DNA of 41,328 nucleotides from a bacterium (GTDB lineage: Bacteria > Elusimicrobiota > Elusimicrobia > Elusimicrobiales > UBA9959): contig JAKAMO010000011.1 of NCBI GenBank assembly GCA_021812825.1, positions 1 to 41,328 on the forward strand, written 5' to 3'. This document shows positions 33,128-40,297 of this stretch, in pieces. The notes beneath the pieces were generated by a model that saw only the letters and a list, made by a program, of their open reading frames with translations, ran no database searches and had not been told where the DNA came from. The position numbers and the translations under genes were made by a program. Numbering within the stretch: the stretch's first letter is position 1; each line of letters opens with the position of its first letter.

Positions 33128-34087
33128 CTAATTCCTCGCCGTGTCCTGTTCCGCGGCCGCCTTCGGCTTTCCGCCGGCGATGATAACCGGGCCAAGCAGG
33201 TCGCCGCCGGGGTCGGACGCCGCCGCGGACGCCGCCGCCGGCGGGGCCCAGATATAAACCGCGTACCGCCCGGAAGCGTTCGAGACATAAGCCAGACCGG
33301 CGCCGCCCTCCGCGAAACAGACCGGGTCGGCCTCGCTGGCGTGGGAATTTACCGGCAGGCGCCGGGCAAAGTCGTCCGGCCTTGGCTCGCCAAGGCGTCC
33401 GGGCGGAATGGCGTAAAGGTCGTCGTCATTGCCGTCCCCGCGCTGCGAGACGTACACCAGCGTGCCGTCGGCGCAGAAGGAAGGGTACCAGTCCACCCCG
33501 CCGTTATATGTCAGCCGGCGCGCGGGGCCGCCAGAAACCGGGACCAGGTAAACGTCCGCGCGCGGCTCGGTCCTCGATGTGCCGCGCGTGAAGGCCAGCC
33601 ATTTGCCGTCCGGGCTGAAAGCCGGCGCCCATTCCTCGCCGGCGGCGTCCGTGGTCACCTGCCGGGAACGTCCCGTGGACAATTCATGGATGAAGATCCG
33701 GGACGAGGCGTTGGAGCCGCCCCGGTAGGCGATCCGTTTCCCGTCCGGGGAGAACCTGGGGTCCTCCTCTCGGTCCCGCGGCGTCCGCGTCAGCGGCCGG
33801 ACGCCGGCCAGCCGCGAGCCGTCGAACTCCCCCAGGTACAGGTCCCAGTTGTCGTCGAGGTTGGCGGGAAAGACCACCCTTTTCCCGTCCGGCGACACGG
33901 AGGGGTTGCCGGCCTTGCGCGCGAAACCTGGCGGGGTGATGTCCAGGGTCCGCGAGCCGTCGGCATAGAGGATGTCGCCCGGATAGCCGCGCAGATATAC
34001 AAAGGCCGGAGCCGCGCCGCCGGAGCCGGCCGCGAGCTGGAGAAGGGCGGCCATTGCCGCCGCGTTAACGCCTTTGTTCTTCGCCAT
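33128..34087 (-). CDS. Secreted TolB-like (PD40) beta-propeller protein
   Basis: A 319-residue exported protein. Signal peptide (about 1-26, cleavage near GGAA-PAF), then PD40/WD40-like repeats with the hallmark S-P-D-G-K: NPSVSPDGKRVVFPANLDD, PRFSPDGKRIAYRGG, PAFSPDGKWLAFTRG and a weaker PSFCADGTLVYVSQRG. Each is followed by a D/E-x-Y/F-x-x strand (WDLYLGEF; IFIHEL; DVYLVPV). It resembles the C-terminal half of TolB without its N-terminal domain, so a binding scaffold in the periplasm or outside is likely. Probably last in the operon from 39161. Its first 94 codons are duplicated at 26855-27138. Confidence 0.87.
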   Translation of the reverse strand: MAKNKGVNAAAMAALLQLAAGSGGAAPAFVYLRGYPGDILYADGSRTLDITPPGFARKAGNPSVSPDGKRVVFPANLDDNWDLYLGEFDGSRLAGVRPLTRTPRDREEDPRFSPDGKRIAYRGGSNASSRIFIHELSTGRSRQVTTDAAGEEWAPAFSPDGKWLAFTRGTSRTEPRADVYLVPVSGGPARRLTYNGGVDWYPSFCADGTLVYVSQRGDGNDDDLYAIPPGRLGEPRPDDFARRLPVNSHASEADPVCFAEGGAGLAYVSNASGRYAVYIWAPPAAASAAASDPGGDLLGPVIIAGGKPKAAAEQDTARN

Positions 34088-34189
34088 ATGCCGGCCTTTG
34101 CCGCGGGAAATTTGAAGGGAGCCGAGGACCGAATGCTCAATTCAACCAAGCTGAGTATCCGGTCCGGATAATTCCTGAAAAAATTGCGG

Positions 34190-35071
34190 CTACTTTTCTC
34201 CGGCGCGGTCGCCTATTTTCGACACTGTGCAGGTGTCGCCCATGCAGGTGGCCACTCCCAGCGCTTCTGTATCCACGCTTCCGGGAGAGAAGGTCATCAT
34301 GTTTATCCCGGCCAGCTTCATGCCGTTCTTCTCTTTTTTTATGCCGTACATGTTCTTAAGCAGCCACATCGCCGCTCTTTCCGGGTTGCCCGTCACCTCT
34401 ATCTCCACATCTATAGCGTTCCGCACGTCCCCGTATTCCCCCTTCCCGTACGTGATGGCGTGCGCCACTTCGAGGTCCGCGAACATATCAAAGATCTCCT
34501 TCAGCCTTGGCGGATAAATTCCGTCCTTAAATGCAATTGCTAAACGCACCGGCCCGCTGAAAGCCTCTTTCTCCCGCACCTCGGCCACCTCGGGGAGGGC
34601 TTCCAGCGCCTTGATGATCTTACGGCTGTCCGGCTTGCCGGTAGCCACGAATTCCGCATGGCGGACGGAGTAGTGGTCGCGATAAGAGAGGATCGTCATC
34701 CCTTTCCCCTTGAAAGCCTGGTAAACCACCTCTTTAGTCAGGCTCTCGCTGCGGTCACGAAAAGTTGCGGGGTCAAGAGAAAGGCCTGCGGAAAAGGTCT
34801 GGCGGTCTATGCGCTTTCCGTAGAGGACGGAACCGGGCGCGAGCGGCCTACGCCCGGCGAACTCTTCCCCGGCCGCGGCCGCCTTGGGATCGGGCGCCTT
34901 TATCTCCGAAGCGCCGTGTCTGGCGTCCAGCTGGCCCATGGCCGTGCCGTCGCTCCAGGTGTCCGCCGGGGCGTCGCGCAGGTCGGAGGGTATATGATTG
35001 TGCGGCCGCGCGTAGAAGAACGCGCCCGCGGTTACCGCCAATACCGCAACTAAGGTTATTTTCGTTTTCAT
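34190..35071 (-). CDS. Exported protein of unknown function with HIPSDLRDA leader
   Basis: A 293-residue protein. N-terminal membrane segment, then HIPSDLRDA at 26-34. Its leader similarity to the 38547 protein continues to about residue 65 (DTWSDGTAMGQLDA in both), after which the two diverge. The C-terminal part has two alpha/beta segments (SRKIIKALEALPEVAEVREK; PERAAMWLLKNMYGIKKEK) that look like small ferredoxin-type folds, and two late cysteines (CMGDTC). No family recognised. GAGGTGACCT precedes the ATG. Part of the presumed 39161-33128 operon. Confidence 0.82.
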   Translation of the reverse strand: MKTKITLVAVLAVTAGAFFYARPHNHIPSDLRDAPADTWSDGTAMGQLDARHGASEIKAPDPKAAAAGEEFAGRRPLAPGSVLYGKRIDRQTFSAGLSLDPATFRDRSESLTKEVVYQAFKGKGMTILSYRDHYSVRHAEFVATGKPDSRKIIKALEALPEVAEVREKEAFSGPVRLAIAFKDGIYPPRLKEIFDMFADLEVAHAITYGKGEYGDVRNAIDVEIEVTGNPERAAMWLLKNMYGIKKEKNGMKLAGINMMTFSPGSVDTEALGVATCMGDTCTVSKIGDRAGEK

Positions 35072-35111
35072 AAGGTCACCTCACTGAAACCATCCACTTT
35101 ATGCAATCCGT

Positions 35112-36569
35112 TTACCTGCGCCAGACGCGGTCCGTCCACTCCACGAACTCGTCCCAGCGGGAATCCTTCGAGAGCGCCAGGTCCCGGTATTCGCCATCGA
35201 AAGCGCCCGCGAAACTGGCCGGGAAACTTTTCGCCTTCAGCGTCATGTTGATGGCGATGCCGCCCACTTTCGCATAGGTGTAGTCATTACGTCGGTCGCG
35301 GTTAATGCCGACACTATCCACAACCAGCCTGTTCTTTATGAAAGCGGCCAGCCCGGCGGCGGCCCGCTTTGTTTCCGGGTTCTCGGCGTTGGCGCCGACT
35401 ATGCGGGCAAAATCATAGAGGTCCATGCCGGGCGACATCAGCTTATCCTCGTCGTCGGCGTAGAGGCTGGCAAACCGTATCACAGCGGATACTGCCTTCT
35501 TCACCGCGGCTTCCTCCCTGTTGCGCATGGCCGCGTCCGCGAAAGCGTCCAGATATGCAGGCAGCTCTTTAAGCGCCTCGCCGCGCACCGCCGAGAGCGT
35601 GGCCCCTTTGGCTTCGAGCGAGACGCGGACCGGGCCCACCGGCAGGCCTGCGACGAAGTACTCGCGCTGTTTGGCCATGAGGAACGCGGAGAGCCGGCCG
35701 TAGGTCGCCCCGGGATCGGCGTTCAGGAAGGCCAGCAGCTTGTCATACTCGTAGCCCAGGGCCAGCATTTCCTCCTCCGAACCCACGAACAGCCCCACGT
35801 CGTCCTTCAGCTCGTAGAGCACTTCCGCCGTCTGCATCAGGCAGGCGTGCTGCATGAGCACGTCCACATGCCCTATCCTGCGCAACGCCTCGCCCAGCTG
35901 GCGCGTGCGGATGTAATTGCCGGTCTCGTCGTCAAAAGCTACCCCTTTGTTCCCTCCGCCCTCCGGTCGCCGCCTGGCGGGGTCCAGCCAGCCGAGGCCG
36001 TGGCCCCAGACCACCAGCATATAGCGCTTCGCCGGGAAAGCACGCTTGGTCCAGACGGCGAAATCCGCCAAGCGGTTGTAGTCGCCCATGTCGGCGCCGG
36101 GGAACTCCCCGTAGGGGACGGAGCCGCCTTTCGTAATAAGCAGGCGCCGCGCCGGCTTGCCGTTGGAGGCGTGCTCTACCACCACGTTCACTTTGTCCGT
36201 GCTGCCCACGCGGGCCATTTCGGCCAGGTCTTTTTTGTCGAATTTCCCGGCTAACCCGAGCATACGGCTGTCGCCCAGGTTGTTGCGGGCGCTCATGAAG
36301 ACCATAACGGTCCATTCTCTGACGGCGGCAGGCGCGGATGGCAGGCCTTTTTGCGCGGTCTCCTCAGCGGCGGCCGGAGCGGCCTCCGCCGGCGCGGGGA
36401 CCTGTTCCTGCCCGTACATGTCCTGGCCTGCGGTTTTAAGTTCCGACATGGCGCCGCTGTCCGCCACCGCGTCGCGCAGGTCGGAGGGGATGTGGTTGCG
36501 CGGCCGCGCGTAAAAGAACGCGCCCGCCGTAAACGTCAATACCGCAACCACTGCGATCTTGCTTTTCAT
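35112..36569 (-). CDS. Exported clostripain-like (C11) peptidase with HIPSDLRDA leader
   Basis: A 485-residue C11-family cysteine peptidase. The leader (MKSKIAVVAVLTFTAGAFFY, then HIPSDLRDA at 26-34) and an Ala/Pro/Glu-rich linker to about 80 precede the peptidase domain. The domain starts with WTVMVFMSARNNLGD. Catalytic His190 is in VVWGHGLGWLD and catalytic Cys243 in MQHACLMQTAEV. The end is WDEFVEWTDRVWR. Such enzymes often cleave at basic residues, and the region just before the conserved motif (FFYARPRNH) contains Arg, so an action on neighbouring leaders can be imagined but is not shown. Start at ATG 36569 gives the shared leader exactly. Confidence 0.9.
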   Translation of the reverse strand: MKSKIAVVAVLTFTAGAFFYARPRNHIPSDLRDAVADSGAMSELKTAGQDMYGQEQVPAPAEAAPAAAEETAQKGLPSAPAAVREWTVMVFMSARNNLGDSRMLGLAGKFDKKDLAEMARVGSTDKVNVVVEHASNGKPARRLLITKGGSVPYGEFPGADMGDYNRLADFAVWTKRAFPAKRYMLVVWGHGLGWLDPARRRPEGGGNKGVAFDDETGNYIRTRQLGEALRRIGHVDVLMQHACLMQTAEVLYELKDDVGLFVGSEEEMLALGYEYDKLLAFLNADPGATYGRLSAFLMAKQREYFVAGLPVGPVRVSLEAKGATLSAVRGEALKELPAYLDAFADAAMRNREEAAVKKAVSAVIRFASLYADDEDKLMSPGMDLYDFARIVGANAENPETKRAAAGLAAFIKNRLVVDSVGINRDRRNDYTYAKVGGIAINMTLKAKSFPASFAGAFDGEYRDLALSKDSRWDEFVEWTDRVWRR

Positions 36570-36652
36570 AATGCCGCCGCCGCGCGATCGACTGCTTCCG
36601 GGAACGGTGAACACAACACTCCTGCCGGATTAAATAATGTGCCCGGTCCGCG

Positions 36653-37606
36653 TCAGTTCTTTTTCTTCAGGTCTATGCGGCCTATCCTGGCAAGGCCGTC
36701 GACCGTCTTGGTTATCTCGGCGCGGCCGCGGTAGCTATCGATCACGGTATAGGTCAGGCTCAGCCTGAGGTCCGCGGAAAGAGCCCATGGGCGGGGACTG
36801 TCGGCCCATTCGGCTATGACGCCACGCTCGAACTCGAGCGCCTGGAACTGCGAGAGCGGGGTCTTCGGATAGCTGTGTTGCGCGTTGTCGAAGCTGCGTA
36901 TCCCTGTCAGCGGGGTATCGAGGATTACCTGGTCTATGTCGCCCGCCGAGGTATGCTCGCGGTCCAGGAAAGCCATCAGCACAGCGATTTTGTCGCGGGA
37001 GAGTTCGGAGCCAGCCAGAGGTTTCCCCTCCACGAAAACTTCCACTCTGGCCGGGTCGAACTGTACCAGGCTGATGGCTCCGGCCTTGAGGGCGTAGGCC
37101 GCCAGGCCGTCCCGGCCGCGGGCCCCCAGGGTGAACAGCGTGGATCCGTCGCTCTTCTTCCTGAGAGTGACCGTCAGGTCGAAGTTGGCGGGGTCGGAGC
37201 CGCCGCGGCCGTCGAAAGCCTCTATGGCCGGCAGCAGCAGGCGGCCGTCGGCGGTGAGCTCGGCCTTGGGCGCGCGGCTGCCGCAGTCGTGCTGGTGGGC
37301 CCAGATGCCGCCCAGATACGAACAGGTGACGGCCATCGAGACGGAGTAGGCCGACGGGTCGAACTGTCCGGCTGCGGCGCGCAACTGTATGGCCTTGGCC
37401 GGGGCCAGGACGTTGGCGCCCGCCCTGGCGGTCACCGGGACCGGCAGGGCCAGTTTGTCCGCGGAGCGCCCGGAGTCGAGTTGTCCTATGGCGTTGTCCG
37501 CCGGGGCGTCGCGCAGGTCGGAGGGGATGTGGCTGTGGGGCCGCGTGTAGAAGAACACGCCCGCCGCAACCGTCAGTACCGCGACTACCGCCATTCTCGT
37601 TTTCAT
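36653..37606 (-). CDS. Exported protein of unknown function with HIPSDLRDA leader
   Basis: A 317-residue protein. Leader MKTRMAVVAVLTVAAGVFFY then HIPSDLRDA at 26-34. The passenger is beta-rich: FDLTVTLRKKSDGSTLFTLG, VRLSLTYTVID-type strands near the end, and one segment CSYLGGIWAHQHDC whose two cysteines could pair. It ends in a lysine-rich tail (IDLKKKN). No family recognised. Start fixed by the conserved leader and GAGGCAACCTT upstream. Fits the operon running from 39161 to 33128. Confidence 0.82.
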   Translation of the reverse strand: MKTRMAVVAVLTVAAGVFFYTRPHSHIPSDLRDAPADNAIGQLDSGRSADKLALPVPVTARAGANVLAPAKAIQLRAAAGQFDPSAYSVSMAVTCSYLGGIWAHQHDCGSRAPKAELTADGRLLLPAIEAFDGRGGSDPANFDLTVTLRKKSDGSTLFTLGARGRDGLAAYALKAGAISLVQFDPARVEVFVEGKPLAGSELSRDKIAVLMAFLDREHTSAGDIDQVILDTPLTGIRSFDNAQHSYPKTPLSQFQALEFERGVIAEWADSPRPWALSADLRLSLTYTVIDSYRGRAEITKTVDGLARIGRIDLKKKN

Positions 37607-37640
37607 AAGGTTGCCTCGCTTTTCAGCGCGCCGCGCCCGC

Positions 37641-38462
37641 TTAAAATATCGTGGGGGCGTTCCTGGCTGGTATTTTCCTGAGTATGAAGTAGTAGCTGTA
37701 CGCCACCGCGCCTGGTTCCCCATGCCTCCTCATCTCGGCCACGATCCAGCCGTCGGAGACGCGGAATTCCTGTATCAGTTCTTTATCCTCTTCGTACGCG
37801 GCTATGGCCTCGGGAAACTTTATATCCCATCTGTCGGCGACTTCGTAGTGTTCCAGCACGGCCCAGATCGTCCGAACGTGCTCAAAATAATCCGCCCCGA
37901 CATGACGCTTCGCCGCCATATCCCTCACCCTGACGCGCCCGGTTATCCGGCCGGCGTAGCACCCCAGAAGCTTGCCGTAGACGTCGCCGTTCGCCGTGAC
38001 GAACCGCCCTACCCGGATGCCGTCCATGTCTTTCTGCGTGGCGGGAACGCCTTTGCTGAACATTTCCCGGAGCTTTTCGAAAGGGGCCTCTCCGGGAGCC
38101 AGCCGCAATGGGCCCAGTTCCTCCGGGGCGTATTCACGGCTAGCGGGAGCGGCGCTCTTCGTCAACGCTGCCCGCGCCGAGCGATCGGCGCTCTTTTCCG
38201 ACGCCGTATTGAAGATCTCCGATACCGGGAGCGCCCGGGCGCGGATATCGGCGCTTTCCGGCGCCGGCGCCTCCACGGCCGCCGGTTCCGCCGGTACGGG
38301 GGCTTCAACGCCGCTGGAGCCGCTTTTGAGCTCCCCGAAGGCGACGGCGTTGTCAGCCGGGGCGTCGCGCAGGTCGGAGGGGATGTGATTGTGTGGCCGC
38401 GCGTAGAAGAACGCGCCCGCGGTAACCGTCAATACCGCAACTAGCGCTATTTTCGTTTTCAT
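37641..38462 (-). CDS. Exported protein of unknown function with HIPSDLRDA leader
   Basis: A 273-residue protein with the leader (HIPSDLRDA at 26-34), then a Pro/Ala/Glu-rich linker to about 60 and a C-terminal domain of about 150 residues. This includes DMDGIRVGRFVTANGDVYGK, then ELIQEFRVSDGWIVAEM and AYSYYFILRKIPA. A broken paralogue of this C-terminal domain lies at 23909-24154, which shows that the domain exists in more than one copy. GGAGGAAAC lies just before the ATG. No family recognised. Confidence 0.82.
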   Translation of the reverse strand: MKTKIALVAVLTVTAGAFFYARPHNHIPSDLRDAPADNAVAFGELKSGSSGVEAPVPAEPAAVEAPAPESADIRARALPVSEIFNTASEKSADRSARAALTKSAAPASREYAPEELGPLRLAPGEAPFEKLREMFSKGVPATQKDMDGIRVGRFVTANGDVYGKLLGCYAGRITGRVRVRDMAAKRHVGADYFEHVRTIWAVLEHYEVADRWDIKFPEAIAAYEEDKELIQEFRVSDGWIVAEMRRHGEPGAVAYSYYFILRKIPARNAPTIF

Positions 38463-38546
38463 AATGTTTCCTCCTGAAATCAACCGCCTCCGCGCTCCCG
38501 GAACCGGGGACACAGCGCTAATTTCGGAATTGAGTATTGTGTCCCC

Positions 38547-39161
38547 TTAGAACCAAGGTTTGAAAAACGCCTTCTCAAAGTACACAATCCTGTAAGAGAA
38601 CGACTTTTCTCCTGTCGGGATTACATCCGTGGCCGCGATTATGGCTTTGTCATCCGTCAGGCTATTGCCCTTCTCCATCATGGCTGAAAGAGCGTTATAC
38701 TCTGACGTGAACGTCTCCTTGCTGTTGTAGCACACGCACCGCATCTCTTTTGAGAGGAATGAAACTTTGTAATAATGCCCGGACTTGTCCTTAACGACGG
38801 CCGGAGCATTCACGATCTCCGCTTTGACTTCCTTCAGACGGGAAAGGAAGCCTTCCCGCGACTTTTCCGCTTCGCCCGTGTTTTCATACCGCCGGCTTAC
38901 GTACGTGAAGACCTTGTCCTTGGGCCATGACTGAAAGAACCCCTTTTCTCCCGAACCGGCGGCCTCGGCCGCCTTGGGTTCCGGGACGTTGATATCGGAG
39001 GCTGCGTGTTTGGCGTCGAGCTGGCCCATGGCCGTGCCGTCGCTCCAGGTGTCCGCCGGCGCGTCGCGCAGGTCGGTGGGGATGTGGTTGTGCGGCCGCG
39101 TGTAGACGAACACGCCCGCCGCAACCGTCAGCACCGCGACTACCGCCATTCTCGTTTTCAT
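38547..39161 (-). CDS. Exported protein of unknown function with HIPTDLRDA leader, first gene of operon
   Basis: A 204-residue protein. The leader is MKTRMAVVAVLTVAAGVFVY then HIPTDLRDA at 26-34, followed by the same DTWSDGTAMGQLDA stretch as the 34190 protein. The passenger is about 140 residues of alpha/beta character with cysteines in MRCVCYN and ends in FEKAFFKPWF. No family recognised. GGAGGTAACCTT precedes the ATG. It follows promoter copy h, so it appears to lead the six-gene run 38547, 37641, 36653, 35112, 34190, 33128, whose gaps are about 28 to 102 bases. Confidence 0.82.
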   Translation of the reverse strand: MKTRMAVVAVLTVAAGVFVYTRPHNHIPTDLRDAPADTWSDGTAMGQLDAKHAASDINVPEPKAAEAAGSGEKGFFQSWPKDKVFTYVSRRYENTGEAEKSREGFLSRLKEVKAEIVNAPAVVKDKSGHYYKVSFLSKEMRCVCYNSKETFTSEYNALSAMMEKGNSLTDDKAIIAATDVIPTGEKSFSYRIVYFEKAFFKPWF

Positions 39162-39208
39162 AAGGTTACCTCCGCTATCAGCCGTTTTCCCGGATCTTCT
39201 TGCTGCAT

Positions 39209-39282
39209 AGTTTAACCGCAATGACTTGACCGAACAAGGGTCTTGCGACTTACGTTGAAATTAGTAACAAAACAGCAAAATA
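39209..39282 (-). promoter_or_regulatory. Composite promoter module, copy h (short spacing)
   Basis: On the minus strand: A/T-rich tracts (39269-39282), CGTAAG (39249-39254), CTTGT (39234-39238) and -10 TAAACT (39209-39214). The -35 TTGTTC has a 17-base spacer. CGTAAG lies 16 bases from CTTGT as in copy g. The predicted start gives a leader of about 40 bases for the 38547 gene. Confidence 0.68.
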
Positions 39283-39298
39283 GTTACTCATGCCAGCG

Positions 39299-40225
39299 CT
39301 ATCGCGCCTGTCCGGCTTCGGCCGGAAGAAGCGGAATAAACGCCGCAGCAGCCTGGACCCGGGTGACGTCCTCGCCGCGGCCGCCGTTCTGCGGGTAGAC
39401 GGCCGGAACAAGGCAGTTCTGCGGGGTGTCCAGGAAATCGTTCCCGCCGCGCGTAAGTACGCCCTCTATCAGGCGGGTCCGGGCGTTGAACGCCGGTGAG
39501 CCGGAATTGCCGCCGAAGGCGTCCAGGTCGGCGGTGAAGATCTCCCCGCCGGAGGCGTCGCGCACCGCCGCGCCGTCGGCCAGTTTCAGCGGCAGCCCGG
39601 CCGGGTGGCCTATGATGAAAAGACCGTCCCCCGGCCGCGGACCGGCGCCGCGGTTTACGGGAAGCGGCGCATGGCCGGCCGCCCTGCGGTCCAGACGGAT
39701 GACGGCGTAATCCGCCCCTGACGGCTTTATGCCGGGGCCGGGCGGCTGAGGCGCCAGGCGCGCCACTATGCCGGCGCAGGAATAAACCTCGCCAGCGGGC
39801 AGAACCGTCGCCGGGGAACCGCCTTCACGCTTTACGGCGAAACCGAACACCACCCTGGTCTCGGCGCAGCGCGCAACGCTGGTTACGCAGTGGCCGGCGG
39901 TGAGCACCAGGTCCTCGCCCACCAGCGCGCCGGAGCAATATGCCCCCGAAGGCTGTTCCGCGAACCTTACTCCGGGACAGAGCCCGTAAGTTTCGCCGAA
40001 ACTGCCGGCGTTCAGCAGCGCGCCGCCTGGGACCTGCTCCACGTCCTCAGCGTCCCACAAAGACACGGTGGAATCGGCCAGCGCCCGCTGTGCGGGGGTC
40101 AGCTCATAATAGTCCCGGCGGTCGTCCGCTCCATATATGCTCTTATCCCCGGCCGCGGCGGAGCCGGCTGCCAGCAGGACCGCCAGGGCTGCCGCGGTTA
40201 GCGTAACGCCGTAAGGCCGCCGCAT
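39299..40225 (-). CDS. Secreted trypsin-like serine protease (V8/S1 type)
   Basis: A 308-residue exported protease. Signal peptide (about 1-25, cleavage near SAAA-GD), then a propeptide-like region to about 90. The catalytic triad is His112 (LTAGHCVTS), Asp172 (GADYAVIRLD) and Ser241 (GGNSGSPAFN). Disulphide partners CSGALVGEDLVLTAGHC are in place. Bacterial relatives of this type (glutamyl endopeptidase/V8-like, often also called S1 trypsin-like) are secreted. It follows the Tyr-repeat gene after 72 bases, with a long hairpin between them just before its GGAGGG ribosome site. Confidence 0.92.
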   Translation of the reverse strand: MRRPYGVTLTAAALAVLLAAGSAAAGDKSIYGADDRRDYYELTPAQRALADSTVSLWDAEDVEQVPGGALLNAGSFGETYGLCPGVRFAEQPSGAYCSGALVGEDLVLTAGHCVTSVARCAETRVVFGFAVKREGGSPATVLPAGEVYSCAGIVARLAPQPPGPGIKPSGADYAVIRLDRRAAGHAPLPVNRGAGPRPGDGLFIIGHPAGLPLKLADGAAVRDASGGEIFTADLDAFGGNSGSPAFNARTRLIEGVLTRGGNDFLDTPQNCLVPAVYPQNGGRGEDVTRVQAAAAFIPLLPAEAGQAR

Positions 40226-40244
40226 AATTCCCTCCAGCTATCCC

Positions 40245-40283
40245 GCCGGCCGCTCCGCGGGACGATCCCGCAGCGCGGCCGGC
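40245..40283 (-). promoter_or_regulatory. Long GC-rich hairpin before the serine protease gene
   Basis: GCCGGCCGC (40245-40253) pairs with GCGGCCGGC (40275-40283), with a nested GCGGG/CCCGC stem (40257-40261, 40267-40271). No T-run follows, so a leader structure, attenuator or mRNA-stability element is as likely as a terminator. It lies between the Tyr-repeat gene stop and the protease ribosome site. Confidence 0.5.
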
Positions 40284-40297
40284 GGCGAACAGTTCCT

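Larger units (their letters stand above)
34961..39161 (-). repeat. Dispersed ~110-base leader repeat encoding the HIPSDLRDA N-terminus (five DNA-level copies)
   Basis: Copies at 34961-35071, 36459-36569, 37496-37606, 38352-38462 and 39051-39161 each encode the start codon, membrane segment and HIP(S/T)DLRDA. The plus-strand core GCGTCGCGCAGGTCGG is identical in all five and also occurs near 32885 in the metallopeptidase-like gene. The 34961 and 39051 copies share a further identical stretch of about 40 bases. A diverged seventh version is in the FGE-fold gene (18520-18630). Only the listed sub-intervals are repeat. Confidence 0.88.

Noticed and set aside
29860..38910. Other CTTACG occurrences (for example near 29867 and 38897) as further promoter modules
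   Set aside because: They lie inside coding regions, and I saw neither the A/T-tract at 14 bases nor the -35/-10 pair at the required distance, so the hexamer alone was not counted.
15300..39282. Reading the CTTACG-containing palindromes as integron attC sites of a cassette array
   Set aside because: Single-strand, one-gene units and hairpins suggested it, but the GTTRRRY/RYYYAAC ends are missing, most hairpins do not close at CTTACG/CGTAAG, and there is no integrase. The fixed distance to -10 hexamers fits promoters better.
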